64,000 nt of DNA from Abyssicoccus albus (GTDB lineage Bacteria > Bacillota > Bacilli > Staphylococcales > Abyssicoccaceae): positions 62,001 through 126,000 of the forward strand of contig NZ_RKRK01000002.1 in the NCBI RefSeq assembly GCF_003815035.1, written 5' to 3'. Of this stretch, positions 27,346 to 37,304 are shown piece after piece. Each line of letters opens with the position of its first letter. Within the stretch, counting starts at the first letter, position 1. The notes under the pieces are model-generated. The model worked only from the letters and a program-made list of their open reading frames with translations, did not search any database and was not told where the DNA came from. The translations under genes and the position numbers were made by a program.

Positions 27346-28407
27346 ATGAAAAAAACATTATTATCTTTAGCAACTGTAACTGCGGTAACTGGAATTGCAA
27401 CAACAACAGCTGATGCAAGTGAATACAAAATCAAAGCTGGAGATACTTTATGGAGTATTGCTGCTAAGTACAATACATCAGTAAGTGAAATCCAAAGCCT
27501 AAACAACATTTCTTCACATTTAATTTTCCCTAACCAAGTCATCAAAGTAGGAGAAGAAAAAGTTGAAGCATCAACTAGTACTGAATCTAAATCAAATGAA
27601 GCAACTCAACAAACTTCAGAAGCACCAGTAAATACAAATGCTTCTACTTATACTATTAAGTATGGAGATACACTATATAAAATTGGACAAAAGTTCAATG
27701 TAGATTACAAGAAAATTAAAGAGTGGAATAACTTATCATCAGATATGATTTATGCTGGTAAAACATTAGTCGTTAAAGCACCAGCTCAAGCTGAAGCAAC
27801 TACACAAACACGTACAGTAGAAGCAGTTGAAACTGAAGAAGTTAAGCCTGCAGAAACAAATACAGTTAAAGAAGATAACAATCAAGCAGCAGAAGCGGCT
27901 CGTAAAGCAGAGGCAGAGCGTCAAGCAGAAGCGGCTCGTAAAGCAGAGGCAGAGCGTCAAGCAGAAGCAGAGCGTCAAGCGGAAGCACAACGTCAAGCGG
28001 AAGCACAACGTCAAGCAGAAGCAGCTCGTAAAGCTCAAGTTCAACAAACAAGTTCATCTGTAAGCAACGGAAGTGTTGAATCAATTGCAGCACGTATTGC
28101 ATCTGGTAAGCGTTACGTATTTGGAGCTAATAACCAATACGCAGTTGACTGTTCAGCATTTACACAACAATTCATGAAAGCTTATAAAGGAATTAACATT
28201 CCTCGTACAGCTCGTGGACAACAAGCAGCAGGTACTAAAGTTTCTAACCCTCAAGCGGGAGACTTAGTTGTATTCAATAACGGAACTCACGTTGGAGTAT
28301 ACTTAGGAAACGGTATGGTATATGATGCGTTAAATCCAACTGACGGTATCGGTAAGCGTTCAGTAAGCTGGATCTGGGGACACGTTGACGGATATTACAG
28401 ATTCTAA
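27346..28407 (+). CDS. secreted LysM/NlpC-P60 peptidoglycan hydrolase
   Basis: This 353-aa exported protein has a signal peptide with Ala-type cleavage near TADAS (about residue 25) and two LysM domains (YKIKAGDTLWSIAAKY and YTIKYGDTLYKIGQKF). A helical linker of AEAxRQ hexads (about residues 182-229) leads to a C-terminal NlpC/P60 domain. Its catalytic Cys is in VDCSAFTQQF, His in GTHVGVYLG and a third polar residue near GHVDGYY. Such proteins cut D-Glu-meso-diamino or Lys peptide bonds in wall peptides during cell separation. A WalR box upstream supports an autolysin role. The AGGAGG ribosome binding site is strong. In S. aureus a LysM protein occupies this place. Confidence 0.93.
   Translation: MKKTLLSLATVTAVTGIATTTADASEYKIKAGDTLWSIAAKYNTSVSEIQSLNNISSHLIFPNQVIKVGEEKVEASTSTESKSNEATQQTSEAPVNTNASTYTIKYGDTLYKIGQKFNVDYKKIKEWNNLSSDMIYAGKTLVVKAPAQAEATTQTRTVEAVETEEVKPAETNTVKEDNNQAAEAARKAEAERQAEAARKAEAERQAEAERQAEAQRQAEAQRQAEAARKAQVQQTSSSVSNGSVESIAARIASGKRYVFGANNQYAVDCSAFTQQFMKAYKGINIPRTARGQQAAGTKVSNPQAGDLVVFNNGTHVGVYLGNGMVYDALNPTDGIGKRSVSWIWGHVDGYYRF
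27889..28032 (+). repeat. coding 18-bp minisatellite in LysM/P60 linker
   Basis: Eight consecutive 18-bp units, each coding an A-E-A-x-R-[QK] hexad. Two neighbouring 36-bp blocks (27889-27924 and 27925-27960) are identical, and 27979-27996 equals 27997-28014, signs of recent slippage or recombination. Copy number probably varies between strains. Confidence 0.9.
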
Positions 28408-28425
28408 TATATACTTTTATTTTTC

Positions 28426-28457
28426 AAACTCCTGATGTAATATCAGGAGTTTTTGTT
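28426..28457 (+). terminator. terminator after LysM/P60 gene
   Basis: AAACTCCTGAT at 28426-28436 pairs perfectly with ATCAGGAGTTT at 28442-28452, then TTGTTT. Confidence 0.88.
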
Positions 28458-28528
28458 TGTTTTTCTTGATTTGTACTACAAAGTCAATTAAGATATGAAC
28501 AATTACATCAGTTTGAAGAAGGGTTCAT

Positions 28529-29092
28529 ATGAAAAAGAAAATTACAATTATCTTAAGCATAATATTATTGATTATTATCATCATTTCATCAACTTATACA
28601 TATAATGCATTGAACAGTGTAGATCAAGAGAGTTTAGAAAGAGAAGTTGAGACGATGAAAAATTATGATATTATTGGCCAACAGTTTGAATTACCTGAAG
28701 TCGTCAATACGAAAACATCAACTTCAGATCATATTCAATTGGAAAGTAAATTAAATGTAATTAATGTATGGGCTTCTTGGTGTGGTCCTTGTAATGAAGA
28801 AATGCCTGATTTAGTAGATATCGACAATCGTTATGATGACAAGGATGTTAGTATTATCGGCATCAATATTGAAGACTCAAAAACACAAAGTAAAAAGTTT
28901 TTGGATAAATATCATGTAAAATACAATTCATACACACCGGTTGATGAAGATCAGTTCATTAAAGATAACACTGTATCTATGATCCCTACGACATTTTTCG
29001 TGAATCAATCTGGTGAAATTTTATATGTTAAATATGGTGCATTAAGTGAAGATGTTGTGTCATTTATCTATGATGAAATGGAGGGAAAATAA
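28529..29092 (+). CDS. ResA/TlpA-like membrane thiol-disulfide oxidoreductase
   Basis: This 187-aa protein has one N-terminal membrane anchor (residues 5-22) and an extracellular thioredoxin fold with WASWCGPCNEEMPDL as the CxxC active site and VSMIPTTFFVNQ as the cis-Pro loop. ResA-type proteins reduce the heme-binding cysteines of apocytochrome c outside the cell, which fits the cccB gene 1.4 kb away. A general TlpA role is the alternative. Strong GAAGGG ribosome binding site. Its stop overlaps the next gene's start by one base (TAATG), so translation is coupled. Confidence 0.85.
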   Translation: MKKKITIILSIILLIIIIISSTYTYNALNSVDQESLEREVETMKNYDIIGQQFELPEVVNTKTSTSDHIQLESKLNVINVWASWCGPCNEEMPDLVDIDNRYDDKDVSIIGINIEDSKTQSKKFLDKYHVKYNSYTPVDEDQFIKDNTVSMIPTTFFVNQSGEILYVKYGALSEDVVSFIYDEMEGK

Positions 29093-29736
29093 TGGGAGTA
29101 CATGCTTACTTTAAAAGTTTGTCAGATATGGAGAAGCTAATTCGCTGTCCAGGAAAGTTTAAATATGATGAGCATAATGTTGCAGCACATTCATTTAAAG
29201 TAACTAAGATTGCCCAGTATTTGGCTACTGTTGAAGAACAAAACGGTAAGGATATTGATTGGAAAATATTGTATGAAAAAGCGCTAAATCATGATTACCC
29301 TGAAATTTTTACGGGTGATATAAAAACGCCTGTTAAATATGCTTCAAATGAGTTAAATCATCTCTTCAGTGAAGTTGAAGAGACGATGTCGATCAAATTT
29401 GTTCAAAGTGAATTCCCCGAGTCATTACAACAAATATATATAGAACGTTTTAAAGAAGGAAAAGACCATACGCTAGAGGGTCAGATTTTATCGGTGGCAG
29501 ATAAAGTTGATTTATTATATGAATCATTCGGTGAAATTCAAAAGAGAAATCCTGAGCCATTATTTTTCGAAATCTATGAATCATCATTAAGTACAATCAT
29601 TTCATTTAATCATTTATATTGTGTAAGAGATTTCTTAACTAATATTATTCCAGATATGCTAAGCGAGAAGTTTATTCCTCGTTCAGAATTAAAAGAGTTA
29701 ACAGAGGAAGTGCTTAAAAGGTACAATATATCATGA
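29092..29736 (+). CDS. HD-domain 5'-nucleotidase of YfbR type
   Basis: This 214-aa soluble HD hydrolase has metal ligands in HNVAAHSFKVT, ALNHDYPEIFTGDIKTP (the HD pair) and SVADKVDLLYESF (the late Asp). This is the YfbR/YGK1 pattern, whose E. coli member dephosphorylates deoxyribonucleoside 5'-monophosphates. The substrate here is inferred. It overlaps resA-like by one base and csbA-like by four bases, so the three genes form a small operon with no obvious common pathway. Confidence 0.85.
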   Translation: MGVHAYFKSLSDMEKLIRCPGKFKYDEHNVAAHSFKVTKIAQYLATVEEQNGKDIDWKILYEKALNHDYPEIFTGDIKTPVKYASNELNHLFSEVEETMSIKFVQSEFPESLQQIYIERFKEGKDHTLEGQILSVADKVDLLYESFGEIQKRNPEPLFFEIYESSLSTIISFNHLYCVRDFLTNIIPDMLSEKFIPRSELKELTEEVLKRYNIS

Positions 29737-29966
29737 TTGGATGGTATATGATGGCAATGGTTATGCCAATGACACTCGTCATATTTTTCTCTGTCGTTGC
29801 TAGAAATAAATTTATCGGCAGCACGCTAGCATTAATACTTATTGGTGTCTCAGTGTATAAAGATTTTTTTCATTCTGAGTGGATATTGTTTTTAGATGCA
29901 TGTTCTCTTGTGATTGGTATGTATATAGTTGACACATTAAACCTTGATGATAATGGAATGGATTAA
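29733..29966 (+). CDS. csbA: CsbA-family small membrane protein
   Basis: This 77-aa protein has two to three hydrophobic stretches (MMAMVMPMTLVIFFSVVA, STLALILIGVSVYKDFF, ILFLDACSLVIGMYIVDTL). The family is named from a SigB-controlled B. subtilis membrane protein of unknown role that also lies next to uvrB. The start ATGA overlaps the preceding stop. No SigB-like promoter was recognised inside the upstream gene. Confidence 0.85.
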   Translation: MIGWYMMAMVMPMTLVIFFSVVARNKFIGSTLALILIGVSVYKDFFHSEWILFLDACSLVIGMYIVDTLNLDDNGMD

Positions 29967-30000
29967 ATGTGGTGAAATAATTATTATGAATGTCTAATTG

Positions 30001-30048
30001 AGCCCTATAAAGTAAACGTATCAATACGAATACTTTATAGGGCTTTTA
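30001..30048 (+). terminator. terminator after csbA
   Basis: AGCCCTATAAAGTA at 30001-30014 pairs perfectly with TACTTTATAGGGCT at 30031-30044, then TTTAT. The LexA box starts three bases later. Confidence 0.9.
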
Positions 30049-30050
30049 TA

Positions 30051-30091
30051 CGAACGAACGTTTGGATAAATAGAGTTATATTTGGTATGAT
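30051..30091 (+). promoter_or_regulatory. LexA (SOS) box and promoter of uvrBA
   Basis: CGAACGAACGTTTG at 30051-30064 fits the Gram-positive LexA/DinR consensus CGAACRNRYGTTYG at every position. It overlaps TTGGAT (30062-30067), a -35-like element. After 18 bases TATGAT (30086-30091) follows with a TG extension. Repressor binding at the -35 explains damage induction of uvrBA. Confidence 0.88.
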
Positions 30092-30126
30092 AGTAATGAA
30101 TATACCGTGAAGTGAGGTCGTAATAA

Positions 30127-32124
30127 ATGAACACAAGAGCGCATAAATCATTTGAACTAGAATCTAAATATAAACCAGAAGGTGATCAACCTAAAGCGAT
30201 AGAAGAACTGGTGAAAGGTGTCAATGAAGGTAAGCGTCATCAAACGCTACTAGGTGCAACCGGAACTGGTAAAACATTTACAATGAGTAATGTAATACAA
30301 CAAGTTGGTAAGCCAACGCTAATTATTGCACATAATAAAACATTAGCAGGGCAATTATATAGCGAATTCAAGTCATTTTTTCCTAATAATCGTGTTGAAT
30401 ATTTTGTAAGTTATTACGATTATTATCAACCTGAAGCATATGTCCCTCATACGGATACGTTTATCGAAAAAGATGCATCTATTAATGACGAAATTGATAA
30501 GTTGAGACATAGTGCGACGAGTGCTTTATTTGAAAGTGATGATGTAATTATTATTGCATCAGTCAGTTGCATATACGGTCTCGGTAATCCGGATGAATAT
30601 AGAGAGATGGTTGTGTCCATTCGAACAGGGATGGAATTAGAACGTAACCAATTTTTACGATCATTAATTGATATCCAATATACACGTAATGATATTGATT
30701 TCCGCCGTGGAACGTTCAGGGTAAGAGGGGATGTCGTTGAATTATTCCCTGCCAGTCGAGATGAACAATGTATTCGAGTAGAATTTTTTGGCGATGAAAT
30801 AGATAGAATACGTGAAATCAATCATATTACTGGTGAAGTATTAGGTGAAAGAGAACATTTTCCTATTTTTCCTGCATCCCACTTCGTCACACGAGAAGAG
30901 AAGATGAATATTGCCATTGAACGGATAGAGAAAGAGCTTGAAGAACAAGTAAAGAAATTTAACGAAGAAGGAAAGTTACTTGAAGCTCAGAGAATAGAAC
31001 AACGAACAAATTATGATTTAGAAATGATGAGAGAGATGGGATTTTGCTCGGGCATTGAGAATTACTCAGTACATCTCACACTCAGACCACTTGGATCTAC
31101 ACCTTATACATTACTTGATTATTTCGGTGATGACTGGCTCGTTATGATTGATGAATCTCATGTAACTTTGCCACAAGTAAGAGGTATGTATAATGGAGAT
31201 AGAGCAAGAAAACAAGTGCTTGTAGATCATGGATTTAGATTACCGAGTGCTCTAGATAATCGACCGTTAATGTTTGATGAATTTGAAGAGAAAACAAATC
31301 AACTGATATACGTTTCCGCGACACCAGGGCCTTATGAATTAGATCATACGGATGAAATGGTCGAACAAATCATTCGACCAACATACTTACTAGATCCAAT
31401 CGTAGAAGTTCGTAAAACAGAATACCAAATCGATGATTTAATGTCTGAAATCGATGTGAGAGTTCAACGAAATGAAAGAGTATTAGTGACAACGTTAACG
31501 AAAAAGATGAGTGAAGATTTAACGAATTATTTTAAAGAGGCTGGAATTAAAGTTCGTTATCTACATTCAGAGATCAAGACACTTGAGCGTCTTGAAATTA
31601 TACGAGACCTGAGACGCGGTGAATTCGATGTATTGGTTGGAATTAACTTGCTAAGAGAAGGATTAGACATTCCAGAAGTTTCTTTAGTTGCTATATTAGA
31701 TGCAGATAAAGAAGGATTTTTAAGGGGGCATCGTTCATTGATTCAAACAATTGGACGTGCAGCTAGAAATGAGCACGGTCATGTGATCATGTATGGTGAT
31801 AAAATCACTGACTCGATGCGAATAGCAATTGACGAGACGAAACGTCGACGAGAGAAACAATTACAATACAATGAACAACATAATGTTCAACCGAAAACGA
31901 TATTAAAAAATATACCAGACTCTATTAAAGCCACATTGGATGTCTCTGAATCTAAGCAAGATCAGAAAGATAAAAAGAAATCTTCTAAGAAATTGACGAA
32001 AAAAGAACGTGAAAAACAAATCGAGAAAATTGAACAAGAGATGAATGAAGCAGCGAAAGCACTAGATTTTGAACGTGCAACTGAGTTAAGAGATGTATTA
32101 TTTGAACTAAAAGGTGAAGGATAA
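30127..32124 (+). CDS. uvrB: excinuclease ABC subunit B
   Basis: This 665-aa nucleotide-excision-repair helicase has Walker [13 protein letters not shown] (about residues 38-49) and the beta-hairpin region [21 protein letters not shown] that grips damaged DNA. Further signatures are [21 protein letters not shown] and [17 protein letters not shown]. The C-terminal UVR domain ([21 protein letters not shown]) binds UvrC. Length is normal. It is LexA-controlled and precedes uvrA by 21 bases in one transcript. Confidence 0.97.
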   Translation: MNTRAHKSFELESKYKPEGDQPKAIEELVKGVNEGKRHQTLLGATGTGKTFTMSNVIQQVGKPTLIIAHNKTLAGQLYSEFKSFFPNNRVEYFVSYYDYYQPEAYVPHTDTFIEKDASINDEIDKLRHSATSALFESDDVIIIASVSCIYGLGNPDEYREMVVSIRTGMELERNQFLRSLIDIQYTRNDIDFRRGTFRVRGDVVELFPASRDEQCIRVEFFGDEIDRIREINHITGEVLGEREHFPIFPASHFVTREEKMNIAIERIEKELEEQVKKFNEEGKLLEAQRIEQRTNYDLEMMREMGFCSGIENYSVHLTLRPLGSTPYTLLDYFGDDWLVMIDESHVTLPQVRGMYNGDRARKQVLVDHGFRLPSALDNRPLMFDEFEEKTNQLIYVSATPGPYELDHTDEMVEQIIRPTYLLDPIVEVRKTEYQIDDLMSEIDVRVQRNERVLVTTLTKKMSEDLTNYFKEAGIKVRYLHSEIKTLERLEIIRDLRRGEFDVLVGINLLREGLDIPEVSLVAILDADKEGFLRGHRSLIQTIGRAARNEHGHVIMYGDKITDSMRIAIDETKRRREKQLQYNEQHNVQPKTILKNIPDSIKATLDVSESKQDQKDKKKSSKKLTKKEREKQIEKIEQEMNEAAKALDFERATELRDVLFELKGEG

Positions 32125-32145
32125 TCAATTGGAGAAGGTGAACAC

Positions 32146-34962
32146 ATGGTAAATGACAAAATTATCGTTAAAGGTGCAAGAACACATAACTTAAAAGCAT
32201 TAGATATCGAAATACCACGCAACCAATTTGTTGTGATGACTGGATTGAGTGGTTCAGGGAAGTCTAGTCTAGCTTTTGATACGATATATGCAGAAGGTCA
32301 AAGACGTTATGTAGAGTCATTGAGTGCATATGCCAGACAATTTTTAGGTCAAATGGATAAGCCAGATGTTGATACAATTGAAGGATTATCACCAGCAATT
32401 TCGATTGATCAGAAGACAACAAATAGAAATCCCAGGTCGACGGTTGCAACGGTTACAGAAATTTATGATTACTTAAGGCTTCTTTACGCACGTATCGGTG
32501 TACCATATTGCCCGAATCATAATGTACCAATTCAATCGCAAACCGTTCAACAGATGGTAGATCAAGTGATGACTCTAGAACAACGTACCAAAATTCAAAT
32601 TCTCTCACCGCTGATTAATGGCAAGAAAGGGCAACATAAGCAATTACTCCAACAGGTGGCTAAACAAGGGTATGCACGTGTCCGAATTAATGGAGAGATA
32701 TATGATATTGAAGATACGCCTGAATTGAATAAAAATAAAAAGCATCATATTGATGTGATTGTCGATCGTTTAGTTATTAAAGAGGAGATTGAAACTCGCT
32801 TGAGTGATTCAATTCAAACAGCGCTTCAACTTGCTGAAGGGAATGTGATTGTAAATGTTATAGATGGAGAGGATATGACTTTTTCTGAGCATTTCGCATG
32901 TCCTGATTGTGGCTTTTCAATCGATAAACTTGAACCAAGTATGTTTTCTTTCAATTCCCCTTTCGGTGCGTGTGAATCTTGTGATGGATTAGGTCATAAG
33001 ATGTCTGTCAATGTAGACAAGGTCATTCCAGATCCATCTCTGTCGATTGAAGAAGGTGCGATTGTACCATGGCAACCGATTAGCTCTAACTATTATCCAA
33101 CATTGCTTCAGACGACGTGTAAACATTTTAATATTAATTTAAATACACCATTCAATAAATTGTCAAAAAAACAACAAGACATCATATTGTATGGACATCA
33201 TGATGAAATTGAATACCAATTCGAACAAGATAATGGTGTGACTAGAACACGTGTTATGGCATTTGAAGGGGTAGTTAATAATATAGAGCGAAGATACAGA
33301 GAATCACCAAGTGAATATACGCGAACACAAATGGAGAAGTATATGGATGAGCAAGTGTGTAAATCGTGTAATGGTTATCGATTGAACGATAAAGTTTTAG
33401 CAGTTAAGATCAATGGTCATCATATAGGTGAAATTACAGAGATGTCGATTCGCGAAAGCTTAAAATATTTCTTAGAGATAGAGTTATCAGCAAAAGACGA
33501 GAAAATTGCAGAGCTTATTTTAAAAGAAATTAGAGAGCGATTAGGATTTTTGAATAATGTTGGCTTAGAATATTTGACTTTAGATCGAATGGCGGGTTCT
33601 TTATCAGGTGGAGAAGCTCAACGAATTAGGCTTGCGACTCAAATTGGGTCAAGATTAAGTGGCGTGTTATATGTTTTAGATGAGCCATCTATTGGTTTGC
33701 ATCAAAAAGACAATGATAAGCTCATTCAAACATTGAAAGAAATGACCGAACTTGGTAATACTTTAATCGTTGTTGAACATGATGAAGATACAATGAGAGC
33801 TAGTGATTATTTAATTGATATCGGACCGGGTGCAGGTATCCATGGTGGCAAAGTTGTAGCACAAGGAACACCAGATGAAGTCATGGCGATTAAAGAAAGT
33901 ATTACAGGACAATATTTAAGTGGTGAGAAATCTGTTGAAACACCGAAAGAGAGAAGAAAGATAGATAAATATTTAACGATAGAAGGTGCGACACAGAACA
34001 ACTTAAAAAATGTGACAGTCGATATTCCATTGAATGTAATGACTGTTGTGACAGGAGTTTCAGGATCAGGTAAAAGTACACTTGTTAATGAAATATTATA
34101 TAAGTCTCTTGCGAATAAGTTATATAAAAATAAATCAGAGCCAGGTCAACATAAACAAATTAAAGGACTGGACCATATTGAGAAGGTTATTGAAATCGAT
34201 CAAGCACCAATTGGTAGGACACCTAGATCAAATCCCGCAACGTATACGAGTGTATTCGATGATATAAGACATATTTTCCAAGAAACAAATGAAGCGAAAC
34301 TTCGAGGGTATAATAAAGGGCGATTCAGTTTTAACGTTAAAGGCGGCCGCTGTGAAGCATGTCGTGGTGACGGTATTATCAAGATAGAAATGCACTTCTT
34401 ACCGGATGTCTATGTTCCGTGTGAAGTCTGTCATGGAACACGTTATAATAGAGAGACACTAGAAATCACTTATAAGGATAAAAATATTGCTGATGTGTTA
34501 AATATGACTGTTGAAGAAGCGTTAGCGTTTTTCGAAAACATACCGAAGATTAAGCGTAAGATTCAAACGTTATATGATGTAGGTCTAGGTTACATTACGC
34601 TTGGTCAATCAGCAACGACATTATCCGGTGGAGAGGCTCAACGGATTAAACTAGCAGCAGAGTTACAAAAAAGATCTGATGGAAAATCTGTATACATTAT
34701 GGATGAACCGACAACGGGATTACATGTCGATGATATCAATCGACTGTTGAAAGTCATTCAAAGGTTAGTTGATCAAGGTGATACAGTTGTTATCATTGAG
34801 CATAATTTAGACGTCATTAAAAGTGCTGATTATATTATCGATTTAGGGCCTGAAGGAGGAATCGGTGGCGGTGAAGTGATTGCCACAGGAACGCCTGAAG
34901 AAATTGTAAATAAAGGTACTTCGCATACAGGACGATACTTGAAACCGTATTTGAACAAATAA
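32146..34962 (+). CDS. uvrA: excinuclease ABC subunit A
   Basis: This 938-aa damage-sensing ABC ATPase of excision repair has two nucleotide-binding halves: Walker [20 protein letters not shown] and [15 protein letters not shown], and signatures [12 protein letters not shown] and [12 protein letters not shown]. Zinc-binding cysteine pairs are CPDCGFS...CESCDG and [11 protein letters not shown]...CEVCHG. The second Walker B reads [11 protein letters not shown]. The gene is intact and colinear with uvrB. AGAAGGTG precedes the ATG. hprK follows 24 bases later. Confidence 0.97.
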   Translation: MVNDKIIVKGARTHNLKALDIEIPRNQFVVMTGLSGSGKSSLAFDTIYAEGQRRYVESLSAYARQFLGQMDKPDVDTIEGLSPAISIDQKTTNRNPRSTVATVTEIYDYLRLLYARIGVPYCPNHNVPIQSQTVQQMVDQVMTLEQRTKIQILSPLINGKKGQHKQLLQQVAKQGYARVRINGEIYDIEDTPELNKNKKHHIDVIVDRLVIKEEIETRLSDSIQTALQLAEGNVIVNVIDGEDMTFSEHFACPDCGFSIDKLEPSMFSFNSPFGACESCDGLGHKMSVNVDKVIPDPSLSIEEGAIVPWQPISSNYYPTLLQTTCKHFNINLNTPFNKLSKKQQDIILYGHHDEIEYQFEQDNGVTRTRVMAFEGVVNNIERRYRESPSEYTRTQMEKYMDEQVCKSCNGYRLNDKVLAVKINGHHIGEITEMSIRESLKYFLEIELSAKDEKIAELILKEIRERLGFLNNVGLEYLTLDRMAGSLSGGEAQRIRLATQIGSRLSGVLYVLDEPSIGLHQKDNDKLIQTLKEMTELGNTLIVVEHDEDTMRASDYLIDIGPGAGIHGGKVVAQGTPDEVMAIKESITGQYLSGEKSVETPKERRKIDKYLTIEGATQNNLKNVTVDIPLNVMTVVTGVSGSGKSTLVNEILYKSLANKLYKNKSEPGQHKQIKGLDHIEKVIEIDQAPIGRTPRSNPATYTSVFDDIRHIFQETNEAKLRGYNKGRFSFNVKGGRCEACRGDGIIKIEMHFLPDVYVPCEVCHGTRYNRETLEITYKDKNIADVLNMTVEEALAFFENIPKIKRKIQTLYDVGLGYITLGQSATTLSGGEAQRIKLAAELQKRSDGKSVYIMDEPTTGLHVDDINRLLKVIQRLVDQGDTVVIIEHNLDVIKSADYIIDLGPEGGIGGGEVIATGTPEEIVNKGTSHTGRYLKPYLNK

Positions 34963-34986
34963 TCTTTACGAGACGGGGGGGAAATT

Positions 34987-35901
34987 ATGCTTAAAGTCAA
35001 TCAACTGATTGAAAAGTTTGACTTATATTCAATCAATGATGTGCAACAGTTTGATCGACCAATCGAAAATTCTGACCTTTCAAGACCAGGGTTAGAGATT
35101 GCTGGGTTCTTTTCATATTATTCAAGCGATCGTATACAAGTTTTAGGGACGACTGAAATTAGTTTTATTAATCAAAAGTTAACCTCTGCGATGAAAAAAG
35201 AACGGATCAAGCAACTCTGTCAACCTGAAACCCCTTGTATTATTGTGACAAGGGGTTTAGAAATCCCTGATGAGATCATTGAAGCAACCGATGAAATGGA
35301 TATCCCATTATTACAAACTGATGAATCAACAACATCATTCATGGCAAGGTTAACGCAATACTTAACTCGAGAACTGGCATTAGAAACGAATGTTCATGGT
35401 GGATTAATTGACGTGTACGGTGTTGGTGTACTGATCGTAGGTTCAAGTGGTGTTGGTAAAAGTGAAGCAGCGTTAGAGCTTATAAAAAGAGGACATAGAC
35501 TTGTCGCGGATGATAACGTCATTATTAAGCGAGTTGCCGACAATATATTGATGGGATCAAGTCCTCCATTGATCGATAATATGTTAGAGATTCGTGGAAT
35601 CGGAGTCATTGACGTATTACAATTATTTGGAGCAGGTGCTGTATTACCAGAGAAGAGAATTTCGCTTATTATTAATTTAGAGCAATGGCAGCAAGGGAAA
35701 ATGTACGATAGAATTGGATTAGATATCGAGTATGACAATATATTAGGTATAGAAGTTCCAAAAAAAACGATTCCGATTCGACCGGGACGAAACCTAGCAG
35801 TGATTATAGAAGTTGCAGCAATGAATTTTAGAATGAATGCACTTGGAATTAATGCTGCGGATGAGATTAACCGCCGAATGAACTCATTGAGGTCAGATTA
35901 A
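34987..35901 (+). CDS. hprK: HPr kinase/phosphorylase
   Basis: This 304-aa enzyme phosphorylates and dephosphorylates Ser46 of HPr, the key switch of carbon catabolite repression through CcpA. The P-loop is [13 protein letters not shown] (about residues 150-162), followed by [14 protein letters not shown] and the family signature [20 protein letters not shown]. The ATG is preceded by GGGGGG. It heads a hprK-lgt-acyltransferase-TPR run, an order common in Staphylococcaceae. A downstream sucrose locus in this window is a likely target of the CcpA pathway, though I found no clear cre site. Confidence 0.96.
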   Translation: MLKVNQLIEKFDLYSINDVQQFDRPIENSDLSRPGLEIAGFFSYYSSDRIQVLGTTEISFINQKLTSAMKKERIKQLCQPETPCIIVTRGLEIPDEIIEATDEMDIPLLQTDESTTSFMARLTQYLTRELALETNVHGGLIDVYGVGVLIVGSSGVGKSEAALELIKRGHRLVADDNVIIKRVADNILMGSSPPLIDNMLEIRGIGVIDVLQLFGAGAVLPEKRISLIINLEQWQQGKMYDRIGLDIEYDNILGIEVPKKTIPIRPGRNLAVIIEVAAMNFRMNALGINAADEINRRMNSLRSD

Positions 35902-35931
35902 CATTCATAACAATAAAATAGGAGAACGTAT

Positions 35932-36774
35932 ATGATATTATCTATTATTGACCCTGTTGCATTAGAAATAGGACCACTATCCATCAGATGGTATGGAGTC
36001 ATTATTGCTACAGGTATGTTGATTGGTTATTTACTTGCAGATCGTGAAGCAACTAAAAAGAAATTACCTAAAGATGTTATTCCAGATTTAGTCATGGTTA
36101 CGATTATTAGTGCACTCATTTGTGCTAGGTTGTATTATGTTATTTTTGAATGGTCTAACTATCAAGACAATTTGATGGATATTTTCAAAGTATATGAAGG
36201 TGGCATGGCAATTCATGGTGGATTAATCGGTGCTTTTTTAGCTGGTTATATCTTTTGTAAAGTGAAAGGGTATAGTTTCTTTCAACTTGCTGATATTGCG
36301 GCACCAAGTATTATTTTAGGCCAAGCCATTGGACGTTGGGGAAATTTTATAAACCAAGAAGCACACGGTGGCGAAGTTAGTCGACAATTTTTAGAATCTC
36401 TAATGTTACCTGAATTTATTATTAACCAAATGAATATTAATGGGACATATTATCATCCAACATTTTTGTATGAGTCTTTATGGAGCATTATAGGATTCAT
36501 TATTTTATTATTGATTCGACCATATTTAAAGATCGGTGAGACATTCTTGACATATTTAATTTATTATTCTGTTGGACGATTTTTCATTGAAGGTATGCGT
36601 ACGGATAGTTTGATGTTAACAGAACTGTTAAGAGTAGCACAGGTCATTTCCATTGTGATCATTGTTGTATCAATTGCGATGATTGTCTATCGTCGATTCA
36701 AACAAACACATCCGAAATATAGAGATGTCGAAGGTAATTATATAATACATTCTAACGGTGCTCGCCATGCGTAA
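35932..36774 (+). CDS. lgt: prolipoprotein diacylglyceryl transferase
   Basis: This 280-aa membrane enzyme attaches diacylglycerol from phosphatidylglycerol to the lipobox cysteine of prelipoproteins. It has about seven membrane segments, the N-terminal [19 protein letters not shown], the Lgt signature [14 protein letters not shown] (Arg and Asn essential in the family) and [11 protein letters not shown]. It matures the several lipoproteins of this window (SstD, cytochrome c551 and others). AGGAG precedes the ATG. It overlaps the next gene by eight bases. Confidence 0.96.
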   Translation: MILSIIDPVALEIGPLSIRWYGVIIATGMLIGYLLADREATKKKLPKDVIPDLVMVTIISALICARLYYVIFEWSNYQDNLMDIFKVYEGGMAIHGGLIGAFLAGYIFCKVKGYSFFQLADIAAPSIILGQAIGRWGNFINQEAHGGEVSRQFLESLMLPEFIINQMNINGTYYHPTFLYESLWSIIGFIILLLIRPYLKIGETFLTYLIYYSVGRFFIEGMRTDSLMLTELLRVAQVISIVIIVVSIAMIVYRRFKQTHPKYRDVEGNYIIHSNGARHA

Positions 36775-37252
36775 ATTAAAGAAAGTATCAGGATTTAATG
36801 TGAATCCATTATGGAATGTGTATCAAACGATTCGATTTACTAAAGTACTTAAAAATACATTGGTTATGGAGATATGTCGATTCATTCCTTCAATGAAGGT
36901 TAAGCGTAAAGTATATCAACAGATTTTAAAAATGAACATCGGAAGTGAAACATCAATTGCTTACAAAGTTGTATTCGACTTATTTTATCCAGAGAAAATA
37001 TTTATTGGCAATAATTGTGTAATTGGTTATAATACTACATTACTAACACATGAATACTTGACGGATGAGTATCGTTTAGGCGAGATTCATATCGGGGATC
37101 ATGTTATGATTGGTGCTAATTGTACAATTTTACCAGGCGTTACAATCGGTCATCATGCTACAATTGGTGCAGGATCGGTGGTTACAAAAGATATACCTGC
37201 GCATACAATAGCGTATGGACATCCGATTCAAATTAAAGAAAATAATAAATAA
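36767..37252 (+). CDS. left-handed beta-helix acyltransferase
   Basis: This protein of about 161 aa has hexapeptide repeats in its second half: [52 protein letters not shown]. This is the LbH fold of CoA-dependent acetyl/succinyl transferases. The N-terminal part has basic helices, possibly membrane-associated. It resembles the acyltransferase next to lgt/hprK in other Firmicutes (YvoF-like). The acceptor is unknown. The ATG at 36767 is preferred to a GTG at 36758 because GGTG at 36757-36760 fits as its ribosome binding site. Confidence 0.85.
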   Translation: MRKLKKVSGFNVNPLWNVYQTIRFTKVLKNTLVMEICRFIPSMKVKRKVYQQILKMNIGSETSIAYKVVFDLFYPEKIFIGNNCVIGYNTTLLTHEYLTDEYRLGEIHIGDHVMIGANCTILPGVTIGHHATIGAGSVVTKDIPAHTIAYGHPIQIKENNK

Positions 37253-37304
37253 ATTATTAAATAGATTATAAATTGAAACTTTTAAAAAACTGCGAGGTGA
37301 CAAT

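Noticed and set aside
27158-27346. 62-aa frame upstream of the LysM/P60 gene
   Set aside because: It starts inside the cccB terminator, spans the WalR box and promoter, and has no ribosome binding site.
27766-28102. Overlapping frames in both strands of the LysM/P60 linker
   Set aside because: They are frame shadows created by the 18-bp coding repeat, with low-complexity translations and no start signals.
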